From: an uncultured delta proteobacterium
GTDB lineage: Bacteria > Myxococcota_A > Polyangia > Polyangiales > Polyangiaceae
Assembly: GCA_903906315.1 (NCBI GenBank)
Contig: CAIVJW010000054.1
Location: 54,616-118,615 of the forward strand
Direction of reading: 5' to 3'
DNA length: 64,000 bases
Shown here: positions 46,308-55,265 of the stretch, piece by piece
Layout: each line of letters starts with the position of its first letter
Position numbering within the stretch: the stretch's first letter is position 1
Notes under the pieces: model-generated
Told to the model about the DNA's origin: nothing
The model's database searches: none
Seen by the model: only the letters and a program-made list of their open reading frames with translations
Program-made: the position numbers and the translations under genes

Positions 46308-47462
46308 TCAGCGCAGCAGCGAGGGAGCGACGCCCGGCAGCGACAGGCCGGGCGCGATCCCGGTCCCGAGCTGCGCCTTCTGCGGCGCGCGCGGCGTCGT
46401 GGTGTCGCCGTCGTCCTCGTAGGTCGAGTCGTCGCCGGAGGCGGCGCCGGTCGCAGCCTCGGTCGCCTCGTGCGCCTCGTCGCCGGAGGGAGGCGGCGCG
46501 GCAGCAGGAGCGTCCTCGCGCGGCGGCCACTCGCTCACGTAGCGAGGCGACTCGCCGGGACCGGACGCGTCGATCCACGTGACCATGCCGGTGCCCTTCT
46601 GGCGCACGTCGAGGTGCACGAAGGAGCTGTTCGGATAGAAGCCGCACCCGGTGTCCGTGAGCGTCCGGCAGTAGCCGACGACCTCGGAGTTGGTCACGCC
46701 CGCGACGCGCACGTCGATGGCGCGGCCGCTCTGGTGCAGGCTGCCGCGGCTCTTGGGGCGCCAGCCGCTCACCACGCTCAGCGCGTGGCCGGGGAAGTGG
46801 CGCGCGACCGCGTCCAGGCGCGAGGCGAGGCCGCGGTCGAGCAGGTGCACGGGCGGCGCGGAGCCGCGGCCGCGGCCATGGCGGGCCGCGGGCGGCGCGG
46901 CGTCGGACCTCGGCGCGCCCCAGGGGCGAGCCAGCGCGGAGAGGCGCGCGCGAGACGCCTCGATCGGAGTGCCCGCGCACGTCACGAGCGAGAACGTCTC
47001 GGCCTCGAGCCCACCGCGATCCATGGTGACGGGCGGCCCGAAGCACGACTTGGCCGCCGCCGAGCCCCGGGCCGAGATTGGTGGCGCCTTCGCGCCGTCG
47101 CCCTTCTTCTCCGCCGCCTTCTTGCTCGGGCCGCGCGACGCCGTCTTCTTCGACTTCTTGACGGGCTTGGCCTTCTCGGACTTCTCGGCCTTGTCGCCCT
47201 TATCGCTCTTGTCGGCGGGCGCAGGCTTCGCGTGAGTGCTGCTCTTCTTGGCGTGCGACGCCTTCTTGGCGTGCTTCTTCGGCTCGGCCTTGCCCTCGGA
47301 CTTCGCGTCGGAGTGGTGCTCCGCGACGATGTCGGCGCCGCCGCCCGAGGTGTCCTTCGCGTCGCTGTCGCCGGCGTACGCGATCGAGGGCGCTGCGGCC
47401 GCGATCATGGCGGCCAGCGCAGAAAAGACCGTGCGATACATAGTTCCGATGCGGCCAACCAT
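46308..47462 (-). CDS. DUF882/MepK-type peptidoglycan endopeptidase, secreted
   Basis: The 384-residue protein has a signal peptide (SALAAMIAAAAPSIAYAG), a very Lys-rich spacer (~35-130, repeats such as KKHAKKASHAKK), and a DUF882/YcbK domain. Zinc-ligand and catalytic pattern: LSVVSGWRPKSRGSLHQSGRAID (His and Asp of the LAS-type fold) and SSFVHLDV (His). MepK-type enzymes cut peptidoglycan cross-links. The Lys-rich spacer could bind anionic wall polymers. The C-terminus is a Pro/Ala tail. ATG 47462 has GGAGG seven bases upstream. A perfect 7-bp hairpin lies 26-42 bases before the start. Confidence 0.8.
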   Translation of the reverse strand: MVGRIGTMYRTVFSALAAMIAAAAPSIAYAGDSDAKDTSGGGADIVAEHHSDAKSEGKAEPKKHAKKASHAKKSSTHAKPAPADKSDKGDKAEKSEKAKPVKKSKKTASRGPSKKAAEKKGDGAKAPPISARGSAAAKSCFGPPVTMDRGGLEAETFSLVTCAGTPIEASRARLSALARPWGAPRSDAAPPAARHGRGRGSAPPVHLLDRGLASRLDAVARHFPGHALSVVSGWRPKSRGSLHQSGRAIDVRVAGVTNSEVVGYCRTLTDTGCGFYPNSSFVHLDVRQKGTGMVTWIDASGPGESPRYVSEWPPREDAPAAAPPPSGDEAHEATEAATGAASGDDSTYEDDGDTTTPRAPQKAQLGTGIAPGLSLPGVAPSLLR

Positions 47463-47973
47463 GACAAGCCTCCGTTCGTGATCGTGCTGCGGGCAAGGCC
47501 CGCACAAACCCGCGCGTTCGATCGCTCCTCCTGGATCGGAGGGTCGATCGCCCGCTCGGCGCGCGCCGGAGCCCGGCGACGCAAGCCCGAGGCATCCTCC
47601 GGCCTCGGACGGCGGGGGCGCGCGCCGCCCCCTCGTGTGCTGCGACGGGGGCCGTTGCTCCCGCGTGTAGGACCAATGCCACCAAGCCCGTACGTGGCCC
47701 AATTTTCTGCCGCGTTCTGGTCGCCCACCGTGCTAATCGGTTCGCGCTCCGCAGCCGCTCGGGCCGCGGGGTGTCCGGCGGCCGACGGCCCCGGGCGACA
47801 GCGCCGCGCGCGACGACGCCGCTCCGAGAAGGTGACGCCGCCCGCGCGCGTCGCCTCCGGGGAGGCGCACCGCGAACGGCAGGCCGGATGGGGCCTCGGG
47901 GCGCGCGACGCGGGCTCCGGGCGGGGGTCCGACGGGGACGCGCCGACGTGGCGCGGGACGAGGACGACGGCAC
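47463..47973. other. Divergent intergenic region
   Basis: This 511-base gap between divergent genes contains the promoter regions for the DUF882 gene (-) and the 47974 operon (+). The only AT-richer spot is near CCCAATTTTCTG (about 47698-47709). No coding frame in it has credible composition. Confidence 0.35.
47488..47504 (-). promoter_or_regulatory. Hairpin in the leader of the DUF882 gene
   Basis: TGCGGGC (47488-47494) and GCCCGCA (47498-47504) form a perfect 7-bp stem with a 3-base loop. On the minus-strand transcript it lies 26-42 bases upstream of ATG 47462 and leaves the GGAGG site free. It could be an mRNA-stability or attenuation element. Confidence 0.35.
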
Positions 47974-48618
47974 ATGCGACGCACTCGCAAGGATGAAACG
48001 AAGGTCTGGCACAACCCCGAGGTCGTCTCGCCGACGCGGCAGCGTGGCGCGCCGCTCGAGGACGCGAGCGACCGGCGCGACCAGCGGCAGCACCGCGCGG
48101 CCCTCGAGGCGCTGTTCGCGCCGCGCAAGGCCGCCGACGGCGCGACGGCGCCCGCGACACCGGCCGACAGCGCAGCGGGCGCGGACGTCGCGAGGGCGCG
48201 GCGGCGATCGGCCGAGGAAGCGCGCATCGTGCCTACGACGGCGGCCGATCCGGACCCGAAGGCCGCCGACCGGCAGCGGCTCCTCGCGCGCCTGCTCTGC
48301 GCCGAGGGCCGCCCCCGCATCACGAAGGCGACCCACGACTTCCTCCACGCCGGCTTCACGCTCCCCGACGATCAGGACGTCCACCTGCAGCTGCTCGAGC
48401 ACTCCGACGAGGCCCGCGTGTGCGGGGCGATCGACGCGCTCGGCTCCCTCCTAGCGACCGAGCCCGCCAAGCGCCGCGTCCTGCTCGAGTCCCGCCTGCG
48501 GCGCATCGAGGAGTACGCCGACGACCCCGCCACGCGCGGCGCCGCCGAGCGCCTCCGTCGACAGGTCGCCGGCCGCAACGAAACACCGCAGCCCTCGCGC
48601 GCGGCGGGCCCCCGATGA
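47974..48618 (+). CDS. Hypothetical protein of the 18-Cys-protein operon
   Basis: The 214-residue protein has a charged N-terminus (MRRTRKDETKVWHNPEVVS) and a helical C-terminal half (ARIVPTTAADP, RLLARLLCAEGRPRIT, HLQLLEHSDEARVCGAIDAL, LLESRLRRIEEYADDPATRG). No known domain could be named. The stop TGA overlaps the ATG of the 18-Cys protein (ATGA), so the two are co-translated. Its HEAT-like alpha-helical C-terminus may bind that protein, an inference from gene order. Confidence 0.7.
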   Translation: MRRTRKDETKVWHNPEVVSPTRQRGAPLEDASDRRDQRQHRAALEALFAPRKAADGATAPATPADSAAGADVARARRRSAEEARIVPTTAADPDPKAADRQRLLARLLCAEGRPRITKATHDFLHAGFTLPDDQDVHLQLLEHSDEARVCGAIDALGSLLATEPAKRRVLLESRLRRIEEYADDPATRGAAERLRRQVAGRNETPQPSRAAGPR

Positions 48619-49037
48619 ACCGCCAGGAGTTCGAGGCCGAGCTACGCCGCCTGGTCCAGGCGAACGAAGGCCGCACCGACAACGATCGCTGCCTCGAGTG
48701 CACCGGCTGCGAGCGCTGCGTCGACTGCACGTTCTGCAAGGGCTCGAAGGGCCTCGTGCGCTGCCACTACTGCGTCGAGTCGCAGCGCTGCTGGGACTCG
48801 ACCCACTGCCGCTCCTCGCGCGACCTCCTGCTCTGCAACCACTGCACGAGCTCGGAGCGCTGCGTCCAGTCGACGCAGCTCATCCGGTGCGTCGACTGCG
48901 TGGGCTGCAACTACTGCTTCGGCTGCGTCGGGCTCGTGAAGAAGGACTTCCACATCCTCAACAAGCCCTACGACCGCAGCGCCTACTTCGCCCTCACCGC
49001 GAAGCTCACGCGCGAGCTCGGCCTCTCGAAGGGCTGA
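48615..49037 (+). CDS. Cys-rich repeat protein (18 Cys)
   Basis: This 140-residue cytosolic protein has 18 cysteines between residues ~26 and 108, arranged mostly as C-x2-C steps: CLECTGCERCVDCTFC, then CHYC, QRC, THC, LLCNHC, ERC, IRCVDCVGCNYCFGC. Few other residues break the pattern (SSER, STQL, SSRD). No signal or membrane segment is present. Such regular spacing suggests several metal sites (zinc or iron-sulfur) or a repeated beta-helix with Cys inside the coil. The flanking helices EFEAELRRLVQANEG and ALTAKLTRELGLSKG bracket it. It is coupled to the upstream gene by ATGA and followed after two bases by dtd. Confidence 0.75.
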   Translation: MNRQEFEAELRRLVQANEGRTDNDRCLECTGCERCVDCTFCKGSKGLVRCHYCVESQRCWDSTHCRSSRDLLLCNHCTSSERCVQSTQLIRCVDCVGCNYCFGCVGLVKKDFHILNKPYDRSAYFALTAKLTRELGLSKG

Positions 49038-49039
49038 CC

Positions 49040-49489
49040 TTGCGGGCGGTCGTGCAGCTCGCCCGGCGCGCGCGCGTCGAGGTCGACGGCGAGGTCGTCG
49101 GGCGCATCGATCGCGGGCTGGTCGCGTTCGTCGGCGCCGCGCGCGGCGACACGGACGCCGACCTCGCGTACACGGTGAACAAGGTCGTCCTGCTGCGCGT
49201 GTTCCCGGACGACACCGGCCGCATGTCGCGATCGCTCGCGGACGTCGGCGGCGCGCTGCTCGTCGTGTCGCAGTTCACCCTCTTCGGCGACGTGCGCCGC
49301 GGCCTCCGCCCGGGCTTCGACGAGGCCATGGAGCCCGTGGAAGCCGAGCGCCTGGTCGCGCGCTTCGTCGAGGCCGCGCGCGCCCGCGGCGTACGGGTCG
49401 AGACGGGGCGCTTCCGCGCCGACATGGCCGTCTTCGTCGAGAACGACGGGCCGGTCACGATCCTCGTCGACTCGCGCAAGCTCTTCTGA
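49040..49489 (+). CDS. dtd: D-aminoacyl-tRNA deacylase
   Basis: Dtd hydrolyses D-aminoacyl-tRNAs and glycyl-tRNA mischarges. The 149-residue frame shows VVGRIDRGLVAFVGAARGD, NKVVLLRVFPDD, SLADVGGALLVVSQFTLFGD (SQxxL motif), and NDGPVTILVDS (GP-containing active-site motif). The start is TTG at 49040, two bases after the stop of the 18-Cys gene, because the family begins MRAVVQR-. Catalytic Thr of NDGPVT is present. Co-transcription with the upstream genes is likely. Confidence 0.93.
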   Translation: MRAVVQLARRARVEVDGEVVGRIDRGLVAFVGAARGDTDADLAYTVNKVVLLRVFPDDTGRMSRSLADVGGALLVVSQFTLFGDVRRGLRPGFDEAMEPVEAERLVARFVEAARARGVRVETGRFRADMAVFVENDGPVTILVDSRKLF

Positions 49490-49555
49490 CGGGCCGCGCC
49501 GCGCAGAACGGGCGACCCCTTCCCCCGCGCCCGCGCGCGCGCTATCCGCCTGCCC

Positions 49556-50521
49556 ATGCACCTCTCCGTCGTCGGCGCAGGAGTCCTCGGCCGCATCTAC
49601 GGCGTGCGCGCCGCGGCCGCCATGGTCTCGACGTCCAGGCCCCGCGTGACCTTCGTGACGCGGCCGGCGCGCCTGCGGGACACGGCGGCGTTCGCGATCG
49701 AGCAGATCAACGGCGCCCACGCCAAGCACACGATCGACGCGCCCGATCGCGTCGCGACCGTCCCGGCCGACGCGACCGCCGTGCTCGTGGCCGTGCGCTT
49801 CGAGGAGGTCCAGGGCCTCGATCAGGACCTCGTCGCGCTGCTCCGCGCGGCGCCCGCGAGCGCGCCGCTGCTCGTCGTCACGCCGCTCCTGCCGTCGGTG
49901 CGCGGACAGCTCGAGGGCGCGATCGGTCGGCGCGTCGTGCCGTCGATGCCGGGCGCCGTGGGCTACCTCGACGATCGCGGCGTGGTCCGCTACTGGCTGC
50001 CGAAGGTCGTGGCCACGCTCTTCGAGGAGGAGACGCCGCTGCGCCACGCGGTCGAGGACGTCGCCCGCGCGCTGACCGACGCGGGCGTGCCGTCGCGGCT
50101 CGAGCGCGGCGTCGAGGCGCTCGACGCGGCCACCACGGTGGGCTTCTTCCCGCTGCTCGCGGCGATCGACGCAGGCGGCGGCGTGGACTCGCTCCTCGAG
50201 CACCGCGACCTCCTGTCGACGGCGCTCGACGCCGCGAAAGAGACCGAGGCGCTCGCGAAGAAGGTCGGACGCCCCGCGCCCTGGGCGAGCATCCTGACGA
50301 AGTTCGTCGGCCCGTTCACGATCAAGCCGGGGATCGCGCTCGCGCGCAAGCTCGCCCCCGAGGCCGTGCACTTCGTCGAGCAGCACTTCGGGCCGAAGCT
50401 GCACGCGCAGCACGTCGCGATGGGCGAGGCGATCCTCGCGATCGCGCGCGATCGCGGTCAGCCGATGCCCGCGCTCGCGAAGCTCATGCTGGCGGTGCGC
50501 GCGCGAGCCGCGCGGCCGTAG
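49556..50521 (+). CDS. Ketopantoate reductase-like (ApbA/PanE) protein
   Basis: The 321-residue protein begins with a Rossmann segment, VVGAGVLGRIYGVR, followed by ApbA/PanE-type strands (VTFVTRPARLRD, AVLVAVRFEEVQG) and a helical C-terminal half (LAAIDAGGGVDSLLEHRDLL). True PanE conserves Lys176 and Glu256; I could not place both here by eye, so the substrate may differ from ketopantoate. ATG 49556. Co-directional with dtd after 66 bases. Confidence 0.75.
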   Translation: MHLSVVGAGVLGRIYGVRAAAAMVSTSRPRVTFVTRPARLRDTAAFAIEQINGAHAKHTIDAPDRVATVPADATAVLVAVRFEEVQGLDQDLVALLRAAPASAPLLVVTPLLPSVRGQLEGAIGRRVVPSMPGAVGYLDDRGVVRYWLPKVVATLFEEETPLRHAVEDVARALTDAGVPSRLERGVEALDAATTVGFFPLLAAIDAGGGVDSLLEHRDLLSTALDAAKETEALAKKVGRPAPWASILTKFVGPFTIKPGIALARKLAPEAVHFVEQHFGPKLHAQHVAMGEAILAIARDRGQPMPALAKLMLAVRARAARP

Positions 50522-50541
50522 CCGCGGATCGACCGGCGCGT

Positions 50542-51564
50542 TCAGCGTCGGCTGCGCGCGAGCCGCACCGCGAGATCGATGGCCTCGCGCATGCCGCGCG
50601 GATCGGCGCGGCCGGTGCCGGCCAGGTCGTAGCCGGTGCCGTGATCGACGCTCGTGCGGATGATCGGCAGCCCGAGCGTGACGTTCACGCTCTCGCCGAA
50701 GCCGGTCAGCTTGCAGGGGATCGTGGCCTGATCGTGGTACATCGCCACCACGCCGTCGAAGTCGCCGTTCGCTGCGCGGCGGAAGGCCGTCTCGGCGCCC
50801 ATCGGTCCGACCAGCGTGGCCAGGAGTCCCTCCTTCGCGAGGCGGCGCTCCGCGCGGGCCATCCCAGGGGCGATGCGGCTCGTCTCCTCGCGTCCGATCA
50901 GCCCGCCCTCGCCCGCGTGCGGGTTGAGCGCGGCGACGACGAGCTTCGGCTTGCGGCAGCCGAGGCGCCGCACGAGCGTGGCGAGCCAGTACGTGGCCGT
51001 CGCGACCGCGGCCGCCGTGATGGCCTCGGGGACGCGCGCGAGCGGGAGGTGCGTCGTCACCAGCGCGGTCGTGAGCCGATCCGACCGAAAAGCCATCACG
51101 ACCTCGCGCGCCCCGAGCCGTGCCGCGAGGTGCTCGGTGTGCCCACGAAACGCCTTCGCCTCGGCCACGCCGCTCGTCGCGATGGCGTGCTTCGACACCG
51201 GACCGGTCACGAGCGCGCGCGCGACGCCGGCCTCGACCAGGTCGGTCGCCTCGTCGACCCACGCGAGCTGCGCGGCCCCCGCGTCCGCCGTGGGCGCGCC
51301 GTACTCCGGCAGCGCCCGCACCGGCGTGCTCGCGACCCAGACGCCGATCCGGCCGGGACCGAGCGCCGCGACCGCGCGCTTGCCGTCGACCGCCACGAGG
51401 CGCCCGATCGCGACCCGCCGTAGCCGCGCCGCGCGCCGGATCACGTCGACGTCGCCGACGAGCACCAGGCGCGCCCCCTCGACGTGCGCGGCGGCCGCGA
51501 CCGCGACCTCCGGCCCGACGCCGCTCGGGCACCCGATGCTGATGGCGACGACCGGAGCGCTCAC
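50542..51564 (-). CDS. pdxA: 4-hydroxythreonine-4-phosphate dehydrogenase
   Basis: PdxA oxidises 4-phosphohydroxy-L-threonine in vitamin B6 synthesis. The 340-residue protein shows ISIGCPSGVGPEV at the N-terminus (the usual GDPxGIGPE with changes), LVTGPVSKHAI, RGHTEHLA, the metal-binding His in LNPHAGEGG and MYHDQATIPCK, and IIRTSVDHGTGYDLAG. GTG 51564 is the start and lies in the GTGA overlap with the stop of the response regulator gene. The metal His residues (HTEHL, NPHAGE, YHDQ) are intact. GCPSG replaces the common GDPAG. Confidence 0.9.
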   Translation of the reverse strand: MSAPVVAISIGCPSGVGPEVAVAAAAHVEGARLVLVGDVDVIRRAARLRRVAIGRLVAVDGKRAVAALGPGRIGVWVASTPVRALPEYGAPTADAGAAQLAWVDEATDLVEAGVARALVTGPVSKHAIATSGVAEAKAFRGHTEHLAARLGAREVVMAFRSDRLTTALVTTHLPLARVPEAITAAAVATATYWLATLVRRLGCRKPKLVVAALNPHAGEGGLIGREETSRIAPGMARAERRLAKEGLLATLVGPMGAETAFRRAANGDFDGVVAMYHDQATIPCKLTGFGESVNVTLGLPIIRTSVDHGTGYDLAGTGRADPRGMREAIDLAVRLARSRR

Positions 51565-52394
51565 CGTGCCACCCGCCGCGCTTGCGCCTGAACCTGCGCG
51601 ATCGGGCGCGCAATGGCGCGGATCGCGGGCCGGGGCCGCGCCTCGCGAGCGTCGACCTCGAGCGCGTCGTCGACCTCGCCCCCGTCGCGGCGCGCACCGG
51701 GCGTGAGCGGCATCGCCAGCTTGTACCCCGCGCCCCGCAGCGTCACCAGCGGCAGCGCCTCGCCGAGCTTCGCCCGCAGCCGGCGCACGTGGATGTCGAC
51801 CGTGCGCTCGCCGCCCTCGTAGCGGCTGCCCCACACCTTGCGCAGGAGCTCGCCGCGCGAGACGACCTTGCCGCGCCGCTCGGCGAGGTACGCGAGCAAG
51901 GCGAACTCCTTCGCCGTGAAGCTCACGCTCGCGCCTCCCACGGTCACGTCGCGAGCGGCCCGATCGATCACGATCGCGCCGACCTTCATGCGCTCCTCGG
52001 TCGCGAACTCGCTGCGACGCCACTCGAGCAGCTTGATGCGCGCGTAGAGCTCGGCCGGCACGTACGGCGCGATCACGAAATCGTCGAATCCGCCCGAAGG
52101 ATCCAGGGCCGCGGCCTGGGAAGCCGTGAGCGCGACGATGGCGCCGACGCCCTCGAGGCGCGGCTCGCGGCGCAGCGCGCGCAGCGCGGCGACGGCGAGG
52201 TCGGGGCGACCGAGCGCCTCGACCACGATGGCGCGCGCGGTCTCGTCCTCGGCGCGGAAGAGCCGCTGTGGATCGTCCCACAGATCGAGCGTGCGCACGT
52301 CGGCGCCGAGACCGCCGAGGACGCTCGCGGCGCCGTCCTCGCGCTCGAGCTCGGGGCCGTGTCCGACGATGGCGATGAACGCGGGGCGCCCCAT
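51561..52394 (-). CDS. OmpR-type response regulator with degenerate receiver
   Basis: The 277-residue protein has a receiver-like N-terminal domain (~1-115) and a PhoB/OmpR winged helix (~125-230: VSFTAKEFALLAYLAERRGKVV, VWGSRYEGGERTVDIHVRRLR, LRGAGYKL). In the receiver, the phospho-acceptor Asp position reads Glu (VVEALGRP), and the conserved Lys is replaced (FVIAPYVP instead of the usual KPF), so phosphorylation is unlikely. There is no adjacent histidine kinase. A ~50-residue acidic/Arg tail follows. ATG 52394. It shares a GTGA overlap with pdxA, which suggests co-regulation or simply operon packing. Confidence 0.83.
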   Translation of the reverse strand: MGRPAFIAIVGHGPELEREDGAASVLGGLGADVRTLDLWDDPQRLFRAEDETARAIVVEALGRPDLAVAALRALRREPRLEGVGAIVALTASQAAALDPSGGFDDFVIAPYVPAELYARIKLLEWRRSEFATEERMKVGAIVIDRAARDVTVGGASVSFTAKEFALLAYLAERRGKVVSRGELLRKVWGSRYEGGERTVDIHVRRLRAKLGEALPLVTLRGAGYKLAMPLTPGARRDGGEVDDALEVDAREARPRPAIRAIARPIAQVQAQARRVAR

Positions 52395-52480
52395 GGCACG
52401 CTCGCTATAGGCCCTGCGCCGCGGCCCCGCAACCACGCCGGGCGGGCCCCCGGGCCCCGGCGGTGGTAGGCGCTGCGCGC

Positions 52481-53401
52481 GTGCAGAACCTGCTGCTCGT
52501 CGTCCTCTGCCTCGCCGCCGGCGCCGCCCTGCGCCGCACCGGGAGGCTGCCGCCCGAGGCCCCCGCGGTGCTCGGTCGGATCGTCGTCGACGTCGCGCTG
52601 CCCGCGCTCGTCCTCCGGGCGGTCCACGATCTCGACGTCGCCGGCGCGCGCCCCGCCGACCTGATCGCGCCGGCGCTGGCCCCGTGGGCCGTGCTCGCGC
52701 TCTCGGCCGGCTTGCTCGCGCTCGCCTCGCGCGCGCGGAGCACCGGCCGCGCCGAGCTCGCGTGCCTCGTCCTCACGGCGGGGTTCGCCAACACCTCCTT
52801 CGTCGGCTTCCCGCTCGTCGAAGCGCTGTACGGCCCAGCGGGCCTGCACCACGCGGTGCTGGCCGATCAGTCGTCCTTCCTCATGGTGGCGAGCGTCGGC
52901 ACGCTCATCGCGGCGGTCGGCCGCGGCGTCGAGCGCCCGAGCCTGGCCGCGATCCTGCGGAGAGTCGCCTCGTTTCCGCCGTTCCTCGCCGTCGTCCTCG
53001 CGCTCGCGCTCCGGCCGATCCCGCTCCCTTCCCTCGTCGCCGGCGCGCTCGATCGCCTGGGCGCGCTGGTCGTCCCGCTCGCGCTCCTGTCCGTCGGGTT
53101 TCAGCTCCGCGTCGACGCGGCGAGCCTCCGCAAGCACGGCCGCGCCCTCTCGATCGGCCTGTTCGTGCGGCTCGTCGTGGGCCCCGCGGCGGTCGCGGTC
53201 ACCCTGCGCGCGATCGGGGTGCGCGGGGTCGCCGCCGACGTGACCGTCGTCGAGCTCGCGATGGCGCCGATGATCACCTCGGCCCTGCTCGCCATCGAGG
53301 CCGGCCTCGCGCCCGAGCTCGCGACGCTGATGGTGGGCGTCGGCGTTCCCCTCTCGCTCGCGACCGTGCCCGCGTGGGCTTGGCTGCTGCGCGCGATTTG
53401 A
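52481..53401 (+). CDS. AEC-family (auxin efflux carrier type) transporter
   Basis: The 306-residue membrane protein has about ten hydrophobic helices. AEC hallmarks: VDVALPALVLRAV in the first half, LTAGFANTSFVGFPLVEALYG (N-x-x-x-G-F-P segment) and the ALLSVGFQLR and ELAMAPMITSALLAIEAGL segments in the second half. Relatives move malate, amino acids or other small acids. GTG 52481 is the start. The stop TGA (53399-53401) lies within a perfect 16-bp palindrome. Confidence 0.87.
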   Translation: MQNLLLVVLCLAAGAALRRTGRLPPEAPAVLGRIVVDVALPALVLRAVHDLDVAGARPADLIAPALAPWAVLALSAGLLALASRARSTGRAELACLVLTAGFANTSFVGFPLVEALYGPAGLHHAVLADQSSFLMVASVGTLIAAVGRGVERPSLAAILRRVASFPPFLAVVLALALRPIPLPSLVAGALDRLGALVVPLALLSVGFQLRVDAASLRKHGRALSIGLFVRLVVGPAAVAVTLRAIGVRGVAADVTVVELAMAPMITSALLAIEAGLAPELATLMVGVGVPLSLATVPAWAWLLRAI

Positions 53402-53413
53402 CCGATCGGTCAA
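53398..53413. repeat. Perfect 16-bp palindrome TTGACCGATCGGTCAA
   Basis: The sequence is self-complementary and includes the stop codon of the AEC gene. Arms of GCGCG (53391-53395) and CGCGC (53415-53419) flank it, so it can also fold into a hairpin. It lies between convergent genes (AEC and tldD). Palindromes of the TTGACC-GATC-GGTCAA form are typical operators for TetR-family regulators, but the position here fits a bidirectional terminator better. Confidence 0.6.
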
Positions 53414-53440
53414 CCGCGCGCCGTCCCCCCGATCGGCGCG

Positions 53441-54886
<1,446 letters not shown>

Positions 54887-55265
54887 CGTCCGCAACTCTA
54901 AGACGCGCCCTCGCGGCGCGCACGTCCTGCCACCACGGCGCCGCTCGCGACGAACGAGACCGAGCGCTCGCGAACCGGCGACGTGAAGGACGAACCGGGC
55001 GAATTCGGTGCTACGTTGCCGCGCACGGCTGGCCTCCCGCGCCCGCCCTACGTAGAGGTGTGCCGCGCGCGCGCCCGGGAAGCGCCCGGCGGGCGAGGCG
55101 GCTCACGCTCACGTCCACGCTGCTTGTGCAGGCGGGCGTGATTCGCTAGGTGTTCCATTCCAGGCTCGCGCGCCCCCCCGGTCGCTCGAGCCACGCGCGA
55201 GGCCCCGCCCGGCCTCGCCCGCGCCGACCCCCCGACGCGGCCGCCCCCAGGAGTCCCCCGAAGCC
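54887..55265. other. Divergent intergenic region between tldD and the TPR gene
   Basis: The 379 bases hold no credible gene. They must include promoters in both directions; the best candidate toward the TPR gene is listed separately. AGGAG at 55249-55253 is the likely ribosome site but lies slightly far from the GTG at 55266. Confidence 0.35.
55124..55152 (+). promoter_or_regulatory. Candidate promoter of the TPR gene
   Basis: TTGTGC (55124-55129) and TAGGTG (55147-55152) are separated by exactly 17 bases and lie about 115 bases before the start of the TPR gene. The -35 half keeps TTG; the -10 half is weak. Confidence 0.3.
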
